Origin: Methylococcaceae bacterium
GTDB taxonomy: Bacteria; Pseudomonadota; Gammaproteobacteria; Methylococcales; Methylomonadaceae
Length of the DNA: 64,000 nucleotides
Assembly: GCA_013140705.1 (NCBI GenBank)
Contig: JABFSH010000001.1
Location: forward strand, 99,985 to 163,984
Direction: 5' to 3'
Below the pieces are notes generated by a model. That model worked only from the letters and a program-made list of their open reading frames with translations, had not been told where the DNA came from and searched no databases. The translations under genes and the position numbers were made by a program. Position 1 is the stretch's first letter, and each line of letters begins with the position of its first letter. Shown here piece by piece: positions 18,618 through 27,319 of the stretch.

Positions 18618-19634
18618 TTACTTGACCGGGACGATCAAGCCCCTGCGCACGAAATCTTCGTAGGCTTCCCGTACTGCTTTGGATAATTCGGTGGGCTGGT
18701 AGCCCAATTCCTGTTTCGCCTTGACATGATCAGCCCGCCGCCGCATCTGAAGCAAACGAACGGCACCAGGCGTGAAACGCCTGGGTAAATTGGGAAATGT
18801 CCGAAACCAAGTCTTGTCAGCCACTTCGGCCAGTGCCGCCATCAGCATAGGTGGAAGCCGAAACCGGGGCAAAGGGCGCCTCGTGACCTCCTGGAAGAGG
18901 GCCATGAGATCGTCGACGCTGGCGTACGCGGTGCTAAAAATATACTTTTGCCCGGAACGTCCATGCCGCATGGCTAAAATATGGCCTTCGGCAATATCAT
19001 AGCCGGACACGAACTCAAAGCCACCGGGAATGTAGGCGCGTAGAGAACCATGAGCATAATCAATGAGTACACGACCCATACGCGAAGGCACGTAATCATG
19101 TGGACCAATGATGGCGCAAGAGGTGGCTACAACCACATTGAGGCCATTGGCGTGAGCCTTGAGGCATTCATGCTCGGTGAGATGTTTGGTAAAACCGTAG
19201 GGCAGATGACGATCGAAAGGATAAAATGGCATGTCCTCATGACTAGAGCGTTCGGGTTCGTAGCCGGTGGCGCTCAGCGAACCCGATACGACCACCTTGT
19301 CAATGCCGTGGTTCTTGGCTGCCTGGAGAACATGAATTGTACCACGAACGTTGGTATCGAATACTTCGCGCTTATGGGCCGCGTTACCGTCAATAGTCGA
19401 AACCAATGCGGCGCAATGGTAAATGCGGGCGCAACCACAAACGGCAGCTGACACTGCCTCGCCATTGCGCAGATCAGCAACCACACGCTCCACGTCAAGG
19501 CCATCGAGGGCTCCATTATCGCGTCCGGCACGCATCATCACACGCACCTGTTCGCCTTCTGCGAGCAATCTGCGGACCAGGTTAGCGCCCAGGTGTCCGG
19601 TGGCACCAGTTACCAGCGCGATACCTGTGCTCAT
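18618..19634 (-). CDS. sdmB: NAD-dependent sterol C-4 decarboxylase/dehydrogenase SdmB
   Basis: Short-chain dehydrogenase of the extended 3-beta-HSD/epimerase type, 338 residues from ATG at 19634. It opens with the nucleotide motif ALVTGATGHLGANLVRRLL (TGxxGxxG) and has a family-typical YGFTKHLTEHE (YxxxK active site). SdmB removes the C-4 carboxylate and oxidises the 3-hydroxyl of the sterol made by SdmA. The ATG at 19634 puts the Rossmann strand six residues from the start, as usual; a TTG at 19673 would add 13 hydrophobic residues. It is the first gene of the sdmB-sdmA-bstABC unit, so the region upstream should hold the operon promoter. Confidence 0.9.
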   Translation of the reverse strand: MSTGIALVTGATGHLGANLVRRLLAEGEQVRVMMRAGRDNGALDGLDVERVVADLRNGEAVSAAVCGCARIYHCAALVSTIDGNAAHKREVFDTNVRGTIHVLQAAKNHGIDKVVVSGSLSATGYEPERSSHEDMPFYPFDRHLPYGFTKHLTEHECLKAHANGLNVVVATSCAIIGPHDYVPSRMGRVLIDYAHGSLRAYIPGGFEFVSGYDIAEGHILAMRHGRSGQKYIFSTAYASVDDLMALFQEVTRRPLPRFRLPPMLMAALAEVADKTWFRTFPNLPRRFTPGAVRLLQMRRRADHVKAKQELGYQPTELSKAVREAYEDFVRRGLIVPVK

Positions 19635-20591
19635 GCCCTTAATCCGAGACAGCAACAACCAGAATGAAGCCAAAAATGCGGTCTGAAACGTTCAAATCTC
19701 ATGATGCCCGCTTTAAGAAGATGTCTGGTAAATTGTCATGGTCATGATGCATTGATGGAAACCTTCCAGGTAGTCGTGTCGCTTTCATTGTCTGTGTATT
19801 CATTGACGTACAGAGTATTACCCCATACTTCAACGATAATAGATCGTTGTTGTCCATTCACTATTCTGTATTAATAATTTTCGCGTTCATTAGCCGCATA
19901 TTATTTGGATACACATCCGGAATGCAGTCCTAGTAACCATGGGGTTCTGGAAAAGATTCGGCATAAAATACCGCATAAGATGTTTTGTAATGGTTATTAA
20001 GGTATAAGGTAACTCTGGAAATTGCACTTCGACAAGGCTCTCCTAAGTCTATCTTGTTAATGCAGCAACTTATCCGTTCATTTTAAGCTTAAAAAAGCAT
20101 GATAGGGTAATTTTAGAGCTCCCCTAAAGTGTTTTTCCAGGATGATTATGAGCTTATTTATCCTTAGTTCAAACTTGTCATGCCCATATTCTCAAACCAA
20201 TTACCATTTGTAAAGTACTGTATTGACGCAACCTTGTTGCTGGGATCCCAGGTATTCCGCTCCAAGCTACGTTCAAACGAATGATGCGGACGAATAGTGG
20301 CAGATTTCAGCTATCGCTTTTTTTTCACTGTAAGATTCTTTTGTTATTTAGGTTTTTCGTTAAGGCTAAAGTGAATATACTCGCCTCTGGTTTATTCACA
20401 ATACTGACAAAGTAGAACAATCCAGTCAAAAAAATGCAGGCTGATCGATTTTAATGAAAAGTGAACTTCCTTACCGAAAATGAACGTAAACCCGCATAAT
20501 TAGTGTAAAAACAACCTTTGTTGGGAGGTCTTACGTGCATAGTGTACCCGGATAAGGGCAGAAAAAACATAATTCCCGATGGAGTGAGATT
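19635..20591. other. gene-poor region upstream of sdmB
   Basis: About 950 bases between divergent genes, with no convincing ORF on either strand, no tRNA-like sequence and no clear transposon remnant. The promoter of the sdm-bst unit must lie here, as must that of the DUF1415 gene. Confidence 0.5.
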
Positions 20592-21155
20592 TTGGAAAAC
20601 GAGAAATTCATAAACCCGGTACGACATTGGGTGGAAAACTTGGTGGTGAACCTAAATCTCTGCCCGTTTGCAAAGCGTGAATTGGTGAAGAACCGGGTAC
20701 GCTTTTCTGTAACAGATGCAATCACCGAAGAACAACTATTGATCGCTCTACAAGCCGAGCTGAAATTACTTAATAGCGACGAAACTGTTGAAACCACCTT
20801 ACTAATTCACCCCATGGTGCTACAGGATTTTTACAATTACAACCAGTTTCTTAACCTTGCCGACAGCTTGTTGGCGCAGATGGAGCTGGCCGGCATTTAT
20901 CAGATAGCCAGTTTTCATCCGGATTACCAATTTGGCGGCACCGAACCTGATGACGTGGAAAATTATACCAATCGATCCCCCTACCCCATGTTGCACCTGA
21001 TTCGGGAGGAGAGCCTGGAACAAGCCATAGCCAATTATCCGGATTCGGATCAGATTCCCGAACGTAACATAGCGCTTCTGAAAAGCCTGGGTCGGAATAA
21101 AATTCAAGCTTTATTGCAGGCCTGTTTTCGTGATGCTGAAAAATTTGAAATATGA
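20592..21155 (+). CDS. DUF1415 family protein
   Basis: Conserved proteobacterial protein of 187 residues with no known biochemical role. Family features are the opening VRHWVENLVVNLNLCPFAKRE, with its single conserved NLCPFA, and the later IASFHPDYQFGGTEPDDVENYTNRSPYPMLHLI, which is very strongly conserved. A TTG start at 20592 is likely, since a GGAG at 20581-20584 is correctly spaced and no ATG is nearby. Cytoplasmic, with no signal. The gene stands alone. Confidence 0.85.
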   Translation: MENEKFINPVRHWVENLVVNLNLCPFAKRELVKNRVRFSVTDAITEEQLLIALQAELKLLNSDETVETTLLIHPMVLQDFYNYNQFLNLADSLLAQMELAGIYQIASFHPDYQFGGTEPDDVENYTNRSPYPMLHLIREESLEQAIANYPDSDQIPERNIALLKSLGRNKIQALLQACFRDAEKFEI

Positions 21156-21349
21156 ATTTTGCGTACCCGACGCACGGGTCAACTCTTTGTGGCCCCGGAA
21201 ACCGGAGTTTACTTAATTTAACTATTGTTCCAGCCGATAACTTGAGTCCAGGCCTTGCACATTTACGTGCTGACATTGCTATATATAGCTAAGATGGACA
21301 AAATTGAACAATTTGCGCATACTAGCTACGGGTTAAGGTAATTGAAATA

Positions 21350-22096
21350 ATGATGTCAGCGAAAACATATAACTACGACGATCCGATCGCCATCACTGAG
21401 GATATTTACTGGATAGGATTTTGTGATCATGCGGCGCATATGCATTGCAATCCTTACCTATTGATCGACGGTGACGAAGCGGTGCTGTTCGATCCAGGAT
21501 CGGTTCCAGAGTTTCCGATCATCATGCGCAAGATCATCGACTTAATCAGTCCGGAAAAAATTTCGCTGATAGTGGCCGCGCACCAAGATCCCGATGTTTG
21601 CGCCAATTTGCCGATTGTAGAAGATCTGATAGGCAGAAAGGATCTAAAAGTTGCTGGACATTCCAATACCATTCGCCTGATTCAGCATTTAGGGCTATCA
21701 TCAAGTTATTATCCGGTCGATGAACACAATTATGTCTATACCTTGAAAAGCGGCCGGGTATTAAGCTTTCACCCCACTCTCTATCTGCACGCGCCTGGTG
21801 CAATAACCACTTACGATACCAAAAGTAAATGTCTATTTAGTAGCGATTTATTCGGTGCGGTTGACGATAAATGGAGTCTGTTCGACAGTGCCAATTTTCC
21901 ACATGACATGGATTCCTTTCATCAGGCCTACATGCCCAGTAACCAGGTGTTGCGCTTTGGTTTGAAAAATATCGAGCACCTTGATATCTCACGAATTTTG
22001 CCGCAGCACGGCTCCGTCATCGAGGGCGCCAATGTACGTATAGCTATTGAACATTTAAAGCTGTTGCGTTGTGGTATTGATTTAATCGGTGGATAG
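21350..22096 (+). CDS. ODP-type metallo-beta-lactamase-fold diiron protein
   Basis: Protein of 248 residues with a metallo-beta-lactamase fold of the flavodiiron/ODP type. Metal ligand motifs can be followed in order: HQDPDV (the HxExD equivalent, here with aspartate), LYLHAPGAITTYD, SSDLFGAVDD and LPQHGSVI. No flavodoxin domain follows, so it matches the stand-alone oxygen-binding diiron proteins (ODP) that act as O2 or redox sensors. It is only 5 bases upstream of a diguanylate cyclase gene, which implies one transcript and a sensor-output pair. Oxygen as the signal is inferred from relatives. Confidence 0.8.
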   Translation: MMSAKTYNYDDPIAITEDIYWIGFCDHAAHMHCNPYLLIDGDEAVLFDPGSVPEFPIIMRKIIDLISPEKISLIVAAHQDPDVCANLPIVEDLIGRKDLKVAGHSNTIRLIQHLGLSSSYYPVDEHNYVYTLKSGRVLSFHPTLYLHAPGAITTYDTKSKCLFSSDLFGAVDDKWSLFDSANFPHDMDSFHQAYMPSNQVLRFGLKNIEHLDISRILPQHGSVIEGANVRIAIEHLKLLRCGIDLIGG

Positions 22097-22101
22097 CCAG
22101 C

Positions 22102-22845
22102 ATGAAACTTCGAAGATCAGCTATTAAAACCGGCAATACTGCCGAGTTTAAGCGTCGTCTGCTGGAAAAGTCCTTGGCAATGCATGCTCAGGCCTATCAG
22201 GCGCAAATCAAAGCCAAGCTATTGACACAAGCGATCATGCAGATCGAGAACAGCAAGAAATATTTGCAAACGCTGAATGACACCTTAGCCAATGAAATTA
22301 CCACTCGAATACAGATTGAAAAAAAGATCCAGTATATGGCCAGTCACGATGATCTGACCGGTTTACCGAATCGAGCACTGTTTAGGGATCGGTTGGAAAT
22401 GGCGCAGAACATGGCACTACGCAACAAGGCAAAGCTGGCCATTTTATTTATTGATCTCGATGGATTTAAAGTCGTTAACGATAATTACGGCCATAAAGTC
22501 GGCGATCTACTGTTACAGGAAGTCGCCAAACTCTTGCAGGCAACCGTCCGTCAGTCCGACAGTGTGGCCCGTATAGGCGGCGATGAATTCATCATATTAC
22601 TTAACGGCGTAATTGATAAATTGGACGCAGTGGTGGTAGCGGAAAAAATACTAGCGGCGTTCCGTCAGCCGATTTTACTTGCTGGTCAGTCCGCTAAAGT
22701 GGGGGCCAGCATCGGTATCTCCATTTTTCCCGATCACAGTAGCGATACAGAAAAGCTCATCGTATATGCCGATGACGCGATGTATGAAATTAAAAAATCC
22801 GGTAAAAATGCCTACGCATTCCACCCGCTCTTAACTCAGCAATGA
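22102..22845 (+). CDS. diguanylate cyclase (GGDEF domain)
   Basis: Diguanylate cyclase of 247 residues that makes c-di-GMP from two GTP. About 75 N-terminal residues form an alpha-helical, probably coiled-coil segment ending in NEITTRIQIEKKIQYMA. The GGDEF domain follows (DDLTGLPNRALF to FHPLL) with an intact GGDEF at about residues 159-163 and an inhibitory I-site RQSD five residues before it. It has no receiver, PAS or membrane domain of its own, so its input probably comes from the ODP protein encoded immediately upstream. A catalytically active enzyme is predicted. Confidence 0.9.
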   Translation: MKLRRSAIKTGNTAEFKRRLLEKSLAMHAQAYQAQIKAKLLTQAIMQIENSKKYLQTLNDTLANEITTRIQIEKKIQYMASHDDLTGLPNRALFRDRLEMAQNMALRNKAKLAILFIDLDGFKVVNDNYGHKVGDLLLQEVAKLLQATVRQSDSVARIGGDEFIILLNGVIDKLDAVVVAEKILAAFRQPILLAGQSAKVGASIGISIFPDHSSDTEKLIVYADDAMYEIKKSGKNAYAFHPLLTQQ

Positions 22846-23274
22846 TATTTCTATAACTGTAACGATATCCGGGAAACGTTGTACTCTCGGCGGCTTGATC
22901 AGTTTAAAAACTGTCCAGGACTGATTCAAAACGTAGGCTTAGAAAAGTTTAAGCCCGTACAGATCGGGTTAGACGCTGTTCCAGGAATGCGATAAGGTGT
23001 TTAATAAGCGTTTGATAATTTTGCCTGCAATTTTCTTCGGTAGATGGTGTCATCGTCCTGTAACCTCAGGACTCATAGTTGAGTGTTACCTCTAATTGAG
23101 AGGTTTGAGCTTACATTTAATCAGGTTAATCGGACGATGGGACTTTTCTCCGCAATAGCGGTTTCGTTCAACATGTGGTTTGGATGACTCATCTATTCAA
23201 CAGGCCTGCGTTTAACTGAATCTGAGCAAAGCACAATTGAACTCGATTCAGTTTTTTTCAATTGGGTGGTTTTC
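22846..23274. other. intergenic region between convergent genes
   Basis: About 430 bases without a gene. Weak hairpins are visible: GGCTTA/TAAGCC at 22936-22955, CCTCT/AGAGG at 23089-23103, and an AT-rich CAATTGAA/TTCAATTG pair at 23234-23264 just before the end of the leftward gene. The last could serve termination. Nothing else was recognised. Confidence 0.4.
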
Positions 23275-23991
23275 CTATTGCCAGCAGGCGACAGGAAAAC
23301 GCATATCAAACCAGGTTGTTGTCACATGATGAGCGGTTTCCAGAACGTCAACAATTTCGTCAAACTCGATGACGGTTTGATCATGTCCGGTTATATAATC
23401 CGCCAGGGCAGTAATGGCACGCCAATTTGATTGTTCAGTAATAAAGCAGAACGCGGCCAAAAATAGTTCGCTGATTTTTTGTTCCCTAAGCACTGGATCA
23501 GCAATCAAGCATTCCAAATACTCATAAACATTCTCCAAATCGGATGTGCCACCGTAATACTGCAAGGCATTCAGATTAACCAGTCGAGGATTAATCGGTT
23601 CTCCATCACGTAGAGCGATATATTTCGCCTCAGCTAACGGCCCCGCCAGAATATTAATGATGTCAACTTCAATTGCACGTTGATAAGCACTTTTCTGCAT
23701 TAAAGAAAATCCCATAGTAGCTTCCTCCATGGAGGCGGGTAGTCTGGGAATTAATCGACCACGATCTACGTGTGCAATATAGTGTGTGTCTGGACTGCTT
23801 GAATCGAAAGCTGATTGATAATAATCAGTAACCGGGGTAATAAAAATCCGAAAAAAAACCGAAGGGAGCCCTTTTTGTTTGTTGCCTAGATATATAGCCG
23901 CCGCATGTCCTGCTTCATGAATAGCAACTTTCTTGTTTACTTCTGCATGAGTCAGATTAAACGGTTTATTGAAATTATGATCGCGATTCAT
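23275..23991 (-). CDS. putative HEAGH-motif zinc metalloprotease-like protein
   Basis: Protein of 238 residues with the zinc-peptidase motif HEAGH in KVAIHEAGHAAAIYL, close to the N-terminus. A later segment, DIINILAGPLAEAKYI, resembles the third-ligand region of FtsH/M41 and related peptidases (AGxxAE). Neither an AAA+ domain nor a membrane helix precedes it, so it would be a free-standing peptidase domain. About 60 residues after the motif vary freely and the C-terminal third is helical and acidic. The gene has no partner. Peptidase activity and substrate are unproven; the zinc motif is seen, the family placement is inferred. Confidence 0.65.
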   Translation of the reverse strand: MNRDHNFNKPFNLTHAEVNKKVAIHEAGHAAAIYLGNKQKGLPSVFFRIFITPVTDYYQSAFDSSSPDTHYIAHVDRGRLIPRLPASMEEATMGFSLMQKSAYQRAIEVDIINILAGPLAEAKYIALRDGEPINPRLVNLNALQYYGGTSDLENVYEYLECLIADPVLREQKISELFLAAFCFITEQSNWRAITALADYITGHDQTVIEFDEIVDVLETAHHVTTTWFDMRFPVACWQ

Positions 23992-24337
23992 GATAACCCC
24001 TTTTGAACGAAGTATGCGGACGTGAGGAACCTACATTTTCGAAAGGCTGGGTAATGATTCAGAGCCGAATCAAAACCTCAGGCCACACTAACATCAAAAC
24101 TGATTCTGGTCAATGTGACATATTGCCGCATTGAAGTTAGCATCAAGAACTTGCGATGGGAAGCTTTACCCAAACTTTTTCGGAGAAAATGTTCTAATTC
24201 ACAACAAGTTTAAACATCCAAGGTAGTTGGAATTGGCTTTCACAGATTAGTGTTATAAGTTGCAAGAACCTGAAATGGTTTAACGATCTTGAAATTTTTG
24301 TTAAGCTAAAACCAATAACCAGCCAGGAACATCTGCT
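23992..24337. other. divergent promoter region
   Basis: Some 345 bases between two divergent genes; it should hold both promoters. No ORF, RNA gene or strong repeat was seen. Confidence 0.4.
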
Positions 24338-26050
24338 ATGCAAGAGATACTCGCTTTTTTCATTCCGTTCATCCGCTTGGCCTGTCCTTTCTGGAATTCT
24401 GAAAACAAAATCATTATTCGCCTGGAGACACTGGCTTTTATCCTGCTGACACTCCTGCAAATAGGAATTGCCGTTGTCATCACCGAATGGAGCGCTGCAC
24501 TCTTCAATGCCATTGAAAAGCGTTCCATGACCGATTTGTTGACACAAATTGTTCTGCTACTATTCATATTTATAGCCAGTATGACAGTGACGACAAGCCA
24601 TTTGATCGTTAAACGCCGCCTGTTGATCGGATGGAGAACCTGGTTAACTGAGCGCGTCATTGGTCGGTGGATGAACAACGGTCGTCATTACGAAGTCACT
24701 CACATACAAACTGCAGAGCATGACAACCCTGATGGCCGCATTTCCGAAGACATTCGAATAGCCACCGAAGAAGCCATTGGACTGGGCCACTCTTTGTTTT
24801 ATAGCACCTTGCTACTGATAAGTTTCAGCAAAATTCTTTGGACGCTTTCGGGCACTATCGTTATCGACTTTGGTTTCTTTGAAATTCCCATTTACGGGCA
24901 TTTGGTCTGGGTTGCGATCATATATGCGGTCTGTGCTTCCATTTTGGGATGGTGGGTTGGCCGACCCTTAACCATGGCAACAGATATCAGGCAATCCGAA
25001 GAAGCTAATTTCCGTTTCGGTTTAATAAAAGCAAGGGAAAATTCCCAAGCCATTGCATTAATTCATGGCGAAACCAACGAACAAAAGCGCTTTTTATCGC
25101 TTTTCCAAAACATCATCGCCGCCTATCAGCAACAGACCAACGCCTGGGTTCGTATCGAACTCTTTACGTCCGGATATGCGGTTTTATCGATGGCCTTTCC
25201 GATTCTGGTCTCAGCACCTCGTTATGTTTTAGGCAGTATCAGCCTCGGCGCCTTGATGCAATCTGCTCAAGCATTTCAGCATATGACAAACGCTTTATCG
25301 TGGCCGGTCAACAATATGGCAGCCATCGCCAAATGGCGAGCATCGGTTGAACGTGTCCTGAGTCTGATCGAAGCATTGGACTGTTTGGAACAAGAAATTT
25401 GCCATTCGGAAACGCATCAAATTCTTGTTGAAAAACCGGAAAATTACGTGTTACGACTTCACGATTTGTGTCTCTCCAAACACGATGGCGAAATAATCGT
25501 TTCCGGTATCAGTGCCGAAATCAAGGCGGGCGAAAGAGTACTTATTTCCGGTGATGCAGCAACTGGCGCCAAACTGATAAAGGCCATTGCCGGCCTTTGG
25601 CATTGGGGACACGGGCGCATTGAGCTACCCGATGCTGATCCGATGTTCTTCATGCCGCCCAGGCCCTATTTGCCAAACGGAACATTGCGCAGCGCCATCA
25701 ATTATCCGGCTGCTCCCGAAACATATAGTCAGGACACACTAGAGAAGGCGCTATCTCAGGCAGGTCTTGATCATTTAATTGATCAACTTGACCAGGAAGA
25801 TGAATGGGAGACTTCGCTGTCACGTGAGCAACAACAACGCTTGGGGCTGGTTCGATTACTGCTGAATCGCCCGAAGTGGGTGTTATTGCAGGAAGCTTTT
25901 GACTCATTGGATCCTGAAGGTGAAGTTAACATGCTATCAGTAATCACCAAAGAACTGCCGGAAGCGACTCTCCTGACGATCACTAATCAACCCACTGCCG
26001 AAGCTTTTCATGAGCGGCGTATCATACTCCCTCCCATAAATCATAAATAA
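24338..26050 (+). CDS. SbmA/BacA-like ABC transporter with degenerate ATPase domain
   Basis: Membrane transporter of 570 residues with the ABC_membrane_2 (SbmA/BacA, YddA) layout: about six membrane helices in the first 330 residues and a C-terminal nucleotide-binding domain. The family signature ENSQAIALIHGE is present. The ATPase domain looks inactive: Walker A reads GDAATGAK (405-412) instead of GxxGxGKS/T, the signature reads LSREQQQR for LSLGEQQR, and Walker B reads VLLQE, with Gln518 in place of the magnesium-binding aspartate while Glu519 is kept. The stop is 4 bases before the GH5 gene, so the two are probably coupled. SbmA itself lacks an ATPase domain and runs on protons, so transport without ATP is possible. 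Confidence 0.85.
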   Translation: MQEILAFFIPFIRLACPFWNSENKIIIRLETLAFILLTLLQIGIAVVITEWSAALFNAIEKRSMTDLLTQIVLLLFIFIASMTVTTSHLIVKRRLLIGWRTWLTERVIGRWMNNGRHYEVTHIQTAEHDNPDGRISEDIRIATEEAIGLGHSLFYSTLLLISFSKILWTLSGTIVIDFGFFEIPIYGHLVWVAIIYAVCASILGWWVGRPLTMATDIRQSEEANFRFGLIKARENSQAIALIHGETNEQKRFLSLFQNIIAAYQQQTNAWVRIELFTSGYAVLSMAFPILVSAPRYVLGSISLGALMQSAQAFQHMTNALSWPVNNMAAIAKWRASVERVLSLIEALDCLEQEICHSETHQILVEKPENYVLRLHDLCLSKHDGEIIVSGISAEIKAGERVLISGDAATGAKLIKAIAGLWHWGHGRIELPDADPMFFMPPRPYLPNGTLRSAINYPAAPETYSQDTLEKALSQAGLDHLIDQLDQEDEWETSLSREQQQRLGLVRLLLNRPKWVLLQEAFDSLDPEGEVNMLSVITKELPEATLLTITNQPTAEAFHERRIILPPINHK

Positions 26051-26054
26051 TGCA

Positions 26055-27185
26055 ATGAACACCACTGACTATCCTATAAAATTAAGAGGCGTTAACCTGG
26101 GCGGATGGCTGGTACTGGAAAAATGGATGACACCCAGCCTGTTTTCTGGTTTGCAGGCCGTCGATGAAACCACATTTTGCGTTGAACTGGGAAATCGTGC
26201 AGAACAACTGCTTAAAGAACACTGGCAAACCTTTATCACACGTGATGATTTTGTCTGGCTCGCGCAAAAAGGCATCAATGCAGTCAGAATTCCTGTTGGC
26301 CATTGGTTGTTCGGCCCACCCTATCCCTATCATAGCGCCTATGGATCCTTACCTCATCCGTATGTGCAAGGTGGAGTAGATATTCTCGATAACGCATTCA
26401 AATGGGCTGATGCATTAGGATTGCATATCGTTCTGGATTTGCATGCGGCACCCGGCTGCCAGAATGGCTTTGACAATGGCGGCATTCAAGGTGTTTGCGA
26501 GTGGCACACCCAGGATGCCTATATCAATCATTCCCTGAATATTTTGGAACTGTTGGCCGAACGTTATCATGGCCGCCCCTCCTTACATGCCATTGAGGTA
26601 CTCAACGAACCGCGTTGGGATATTGCGACTCCAACGTTAAAAAAATTTACCATTGAAGGCTATCATCGCATTCGGAAACACTGCCGCGCCGAAGACGTGG
26701 CGCTCGTCTTTCATGACGGCTTTCGTTCCTATACGGAATACAGCGGCTTTTTATCCGAACCCACTTATTCCAATGTAATATTCGACATCCACCGTTATCA
26801 ATGTTTTGTTCAAACCGATCTTGACATGGATATTTACGGCCACATTCAAAAAGCGTCGATTCACTGGAAGAACGAAGCCGACGAAATTAACCTTAACCTG
26901 GGATTATCTGCCTGTGTGGGTGAATGGAGCTTAGGACTGCATCTGCATGCGAGTACGCTGTTTACAAAGCCTATGTCTAATGACGATGGGAAAGTCCTAT
27001 CGCCCTTTCATGAGAATCTCTGCTATAAAGCCTATGCAGCAACCCAGTTGCTGACATTTGAACGCTACCGGGGCTGGTTTTTCTGGAGTTATAAAACAGA
27101 ATCCGCACCGGCCTGGAGTTTTCGCGAATGTGTCAATCGTGGCTGGTTACCGGAACGATTTGATGCCGATCCAATCCAATGCTGA
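26055..27185 (+). CDS. GH5-family glycosidase, exo-beta-1,3-glucanase-like
   Basis: Glycoside hydrolase of 376 residues related to fungal-type exo-1,3-beta-glucanases (GH5). It starts with RGVNLGGWLVLEKWMTPSLF, typical of the group, and has the acid/base region EVLNEPRWD and the nucleophile region VGEWSLGL. DLHAAPGCQNGFDNGG also matches. No signal peptide is visible, which suggests a cytoplasmic enzyme or export by an unusual route. It follows the transporter gene after 4 bases. An oligosaccharide imported by that transporter could be the substrate, but this is conjecture. Confidence 0.85.
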   Translation: MNTTDYPIKLRGVNLGGWLVLEKWMTPSLFSGLQAVDETTFCVELGNRAEQLLKEHWQTFITRDDFVWLAQKGINAVRIPVGHWLFGPPYPYHSAYGSLPHPYVQGGVDILDNAFKWADALGLHIVLDLHAAPGCQNGFDNGGIQGVCEWHTQDAYINHSLNILELLAERYHGRPSLHAIEVLNEPRWDIATPTLKKFTIEGYHRIRKHCRAEDVALVFHDGFRSYTEYSGFLSEPTYSNVIFDIHRYQCFVQTDLDMDIYGHIQKASIHWKNEADEINLNLGLSACVGEWSLGLHLHASTLFTKPMSNDDGKVLSPFHENLCYKAYAATQLLTFERYRGWFFWSYKTESAPAWSFRECVNRGWLPERFDADPIQC

Positions 27186-27319
27186 ATAAGCTCTAAAAAA
27201 CAGTTAAAAATGGAAGTTATCACGATAAAGTATTGGTTTTTTATATATTTTCTCACTGATTAGCAAATCGACAACGATTCTGCCCAATTATCACTGTCCG
27301 GCTCCAACGGTTATTCCTG

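Noticed and set aside
19635..20591. tRNA or other RNA gene in the gene-poor region before DUF1415
   Set aside because: No T-loop-like GGTTCGAATCC pattern or cloverleaf arms were found.
24338..26050. Treating the transporter as a pseudogene because of its altered ATPase motifs
   Set aside because: The frame is full length and the rest of the NBD and the membrane domain are well kept, so a functional divergence is more likely than decay.
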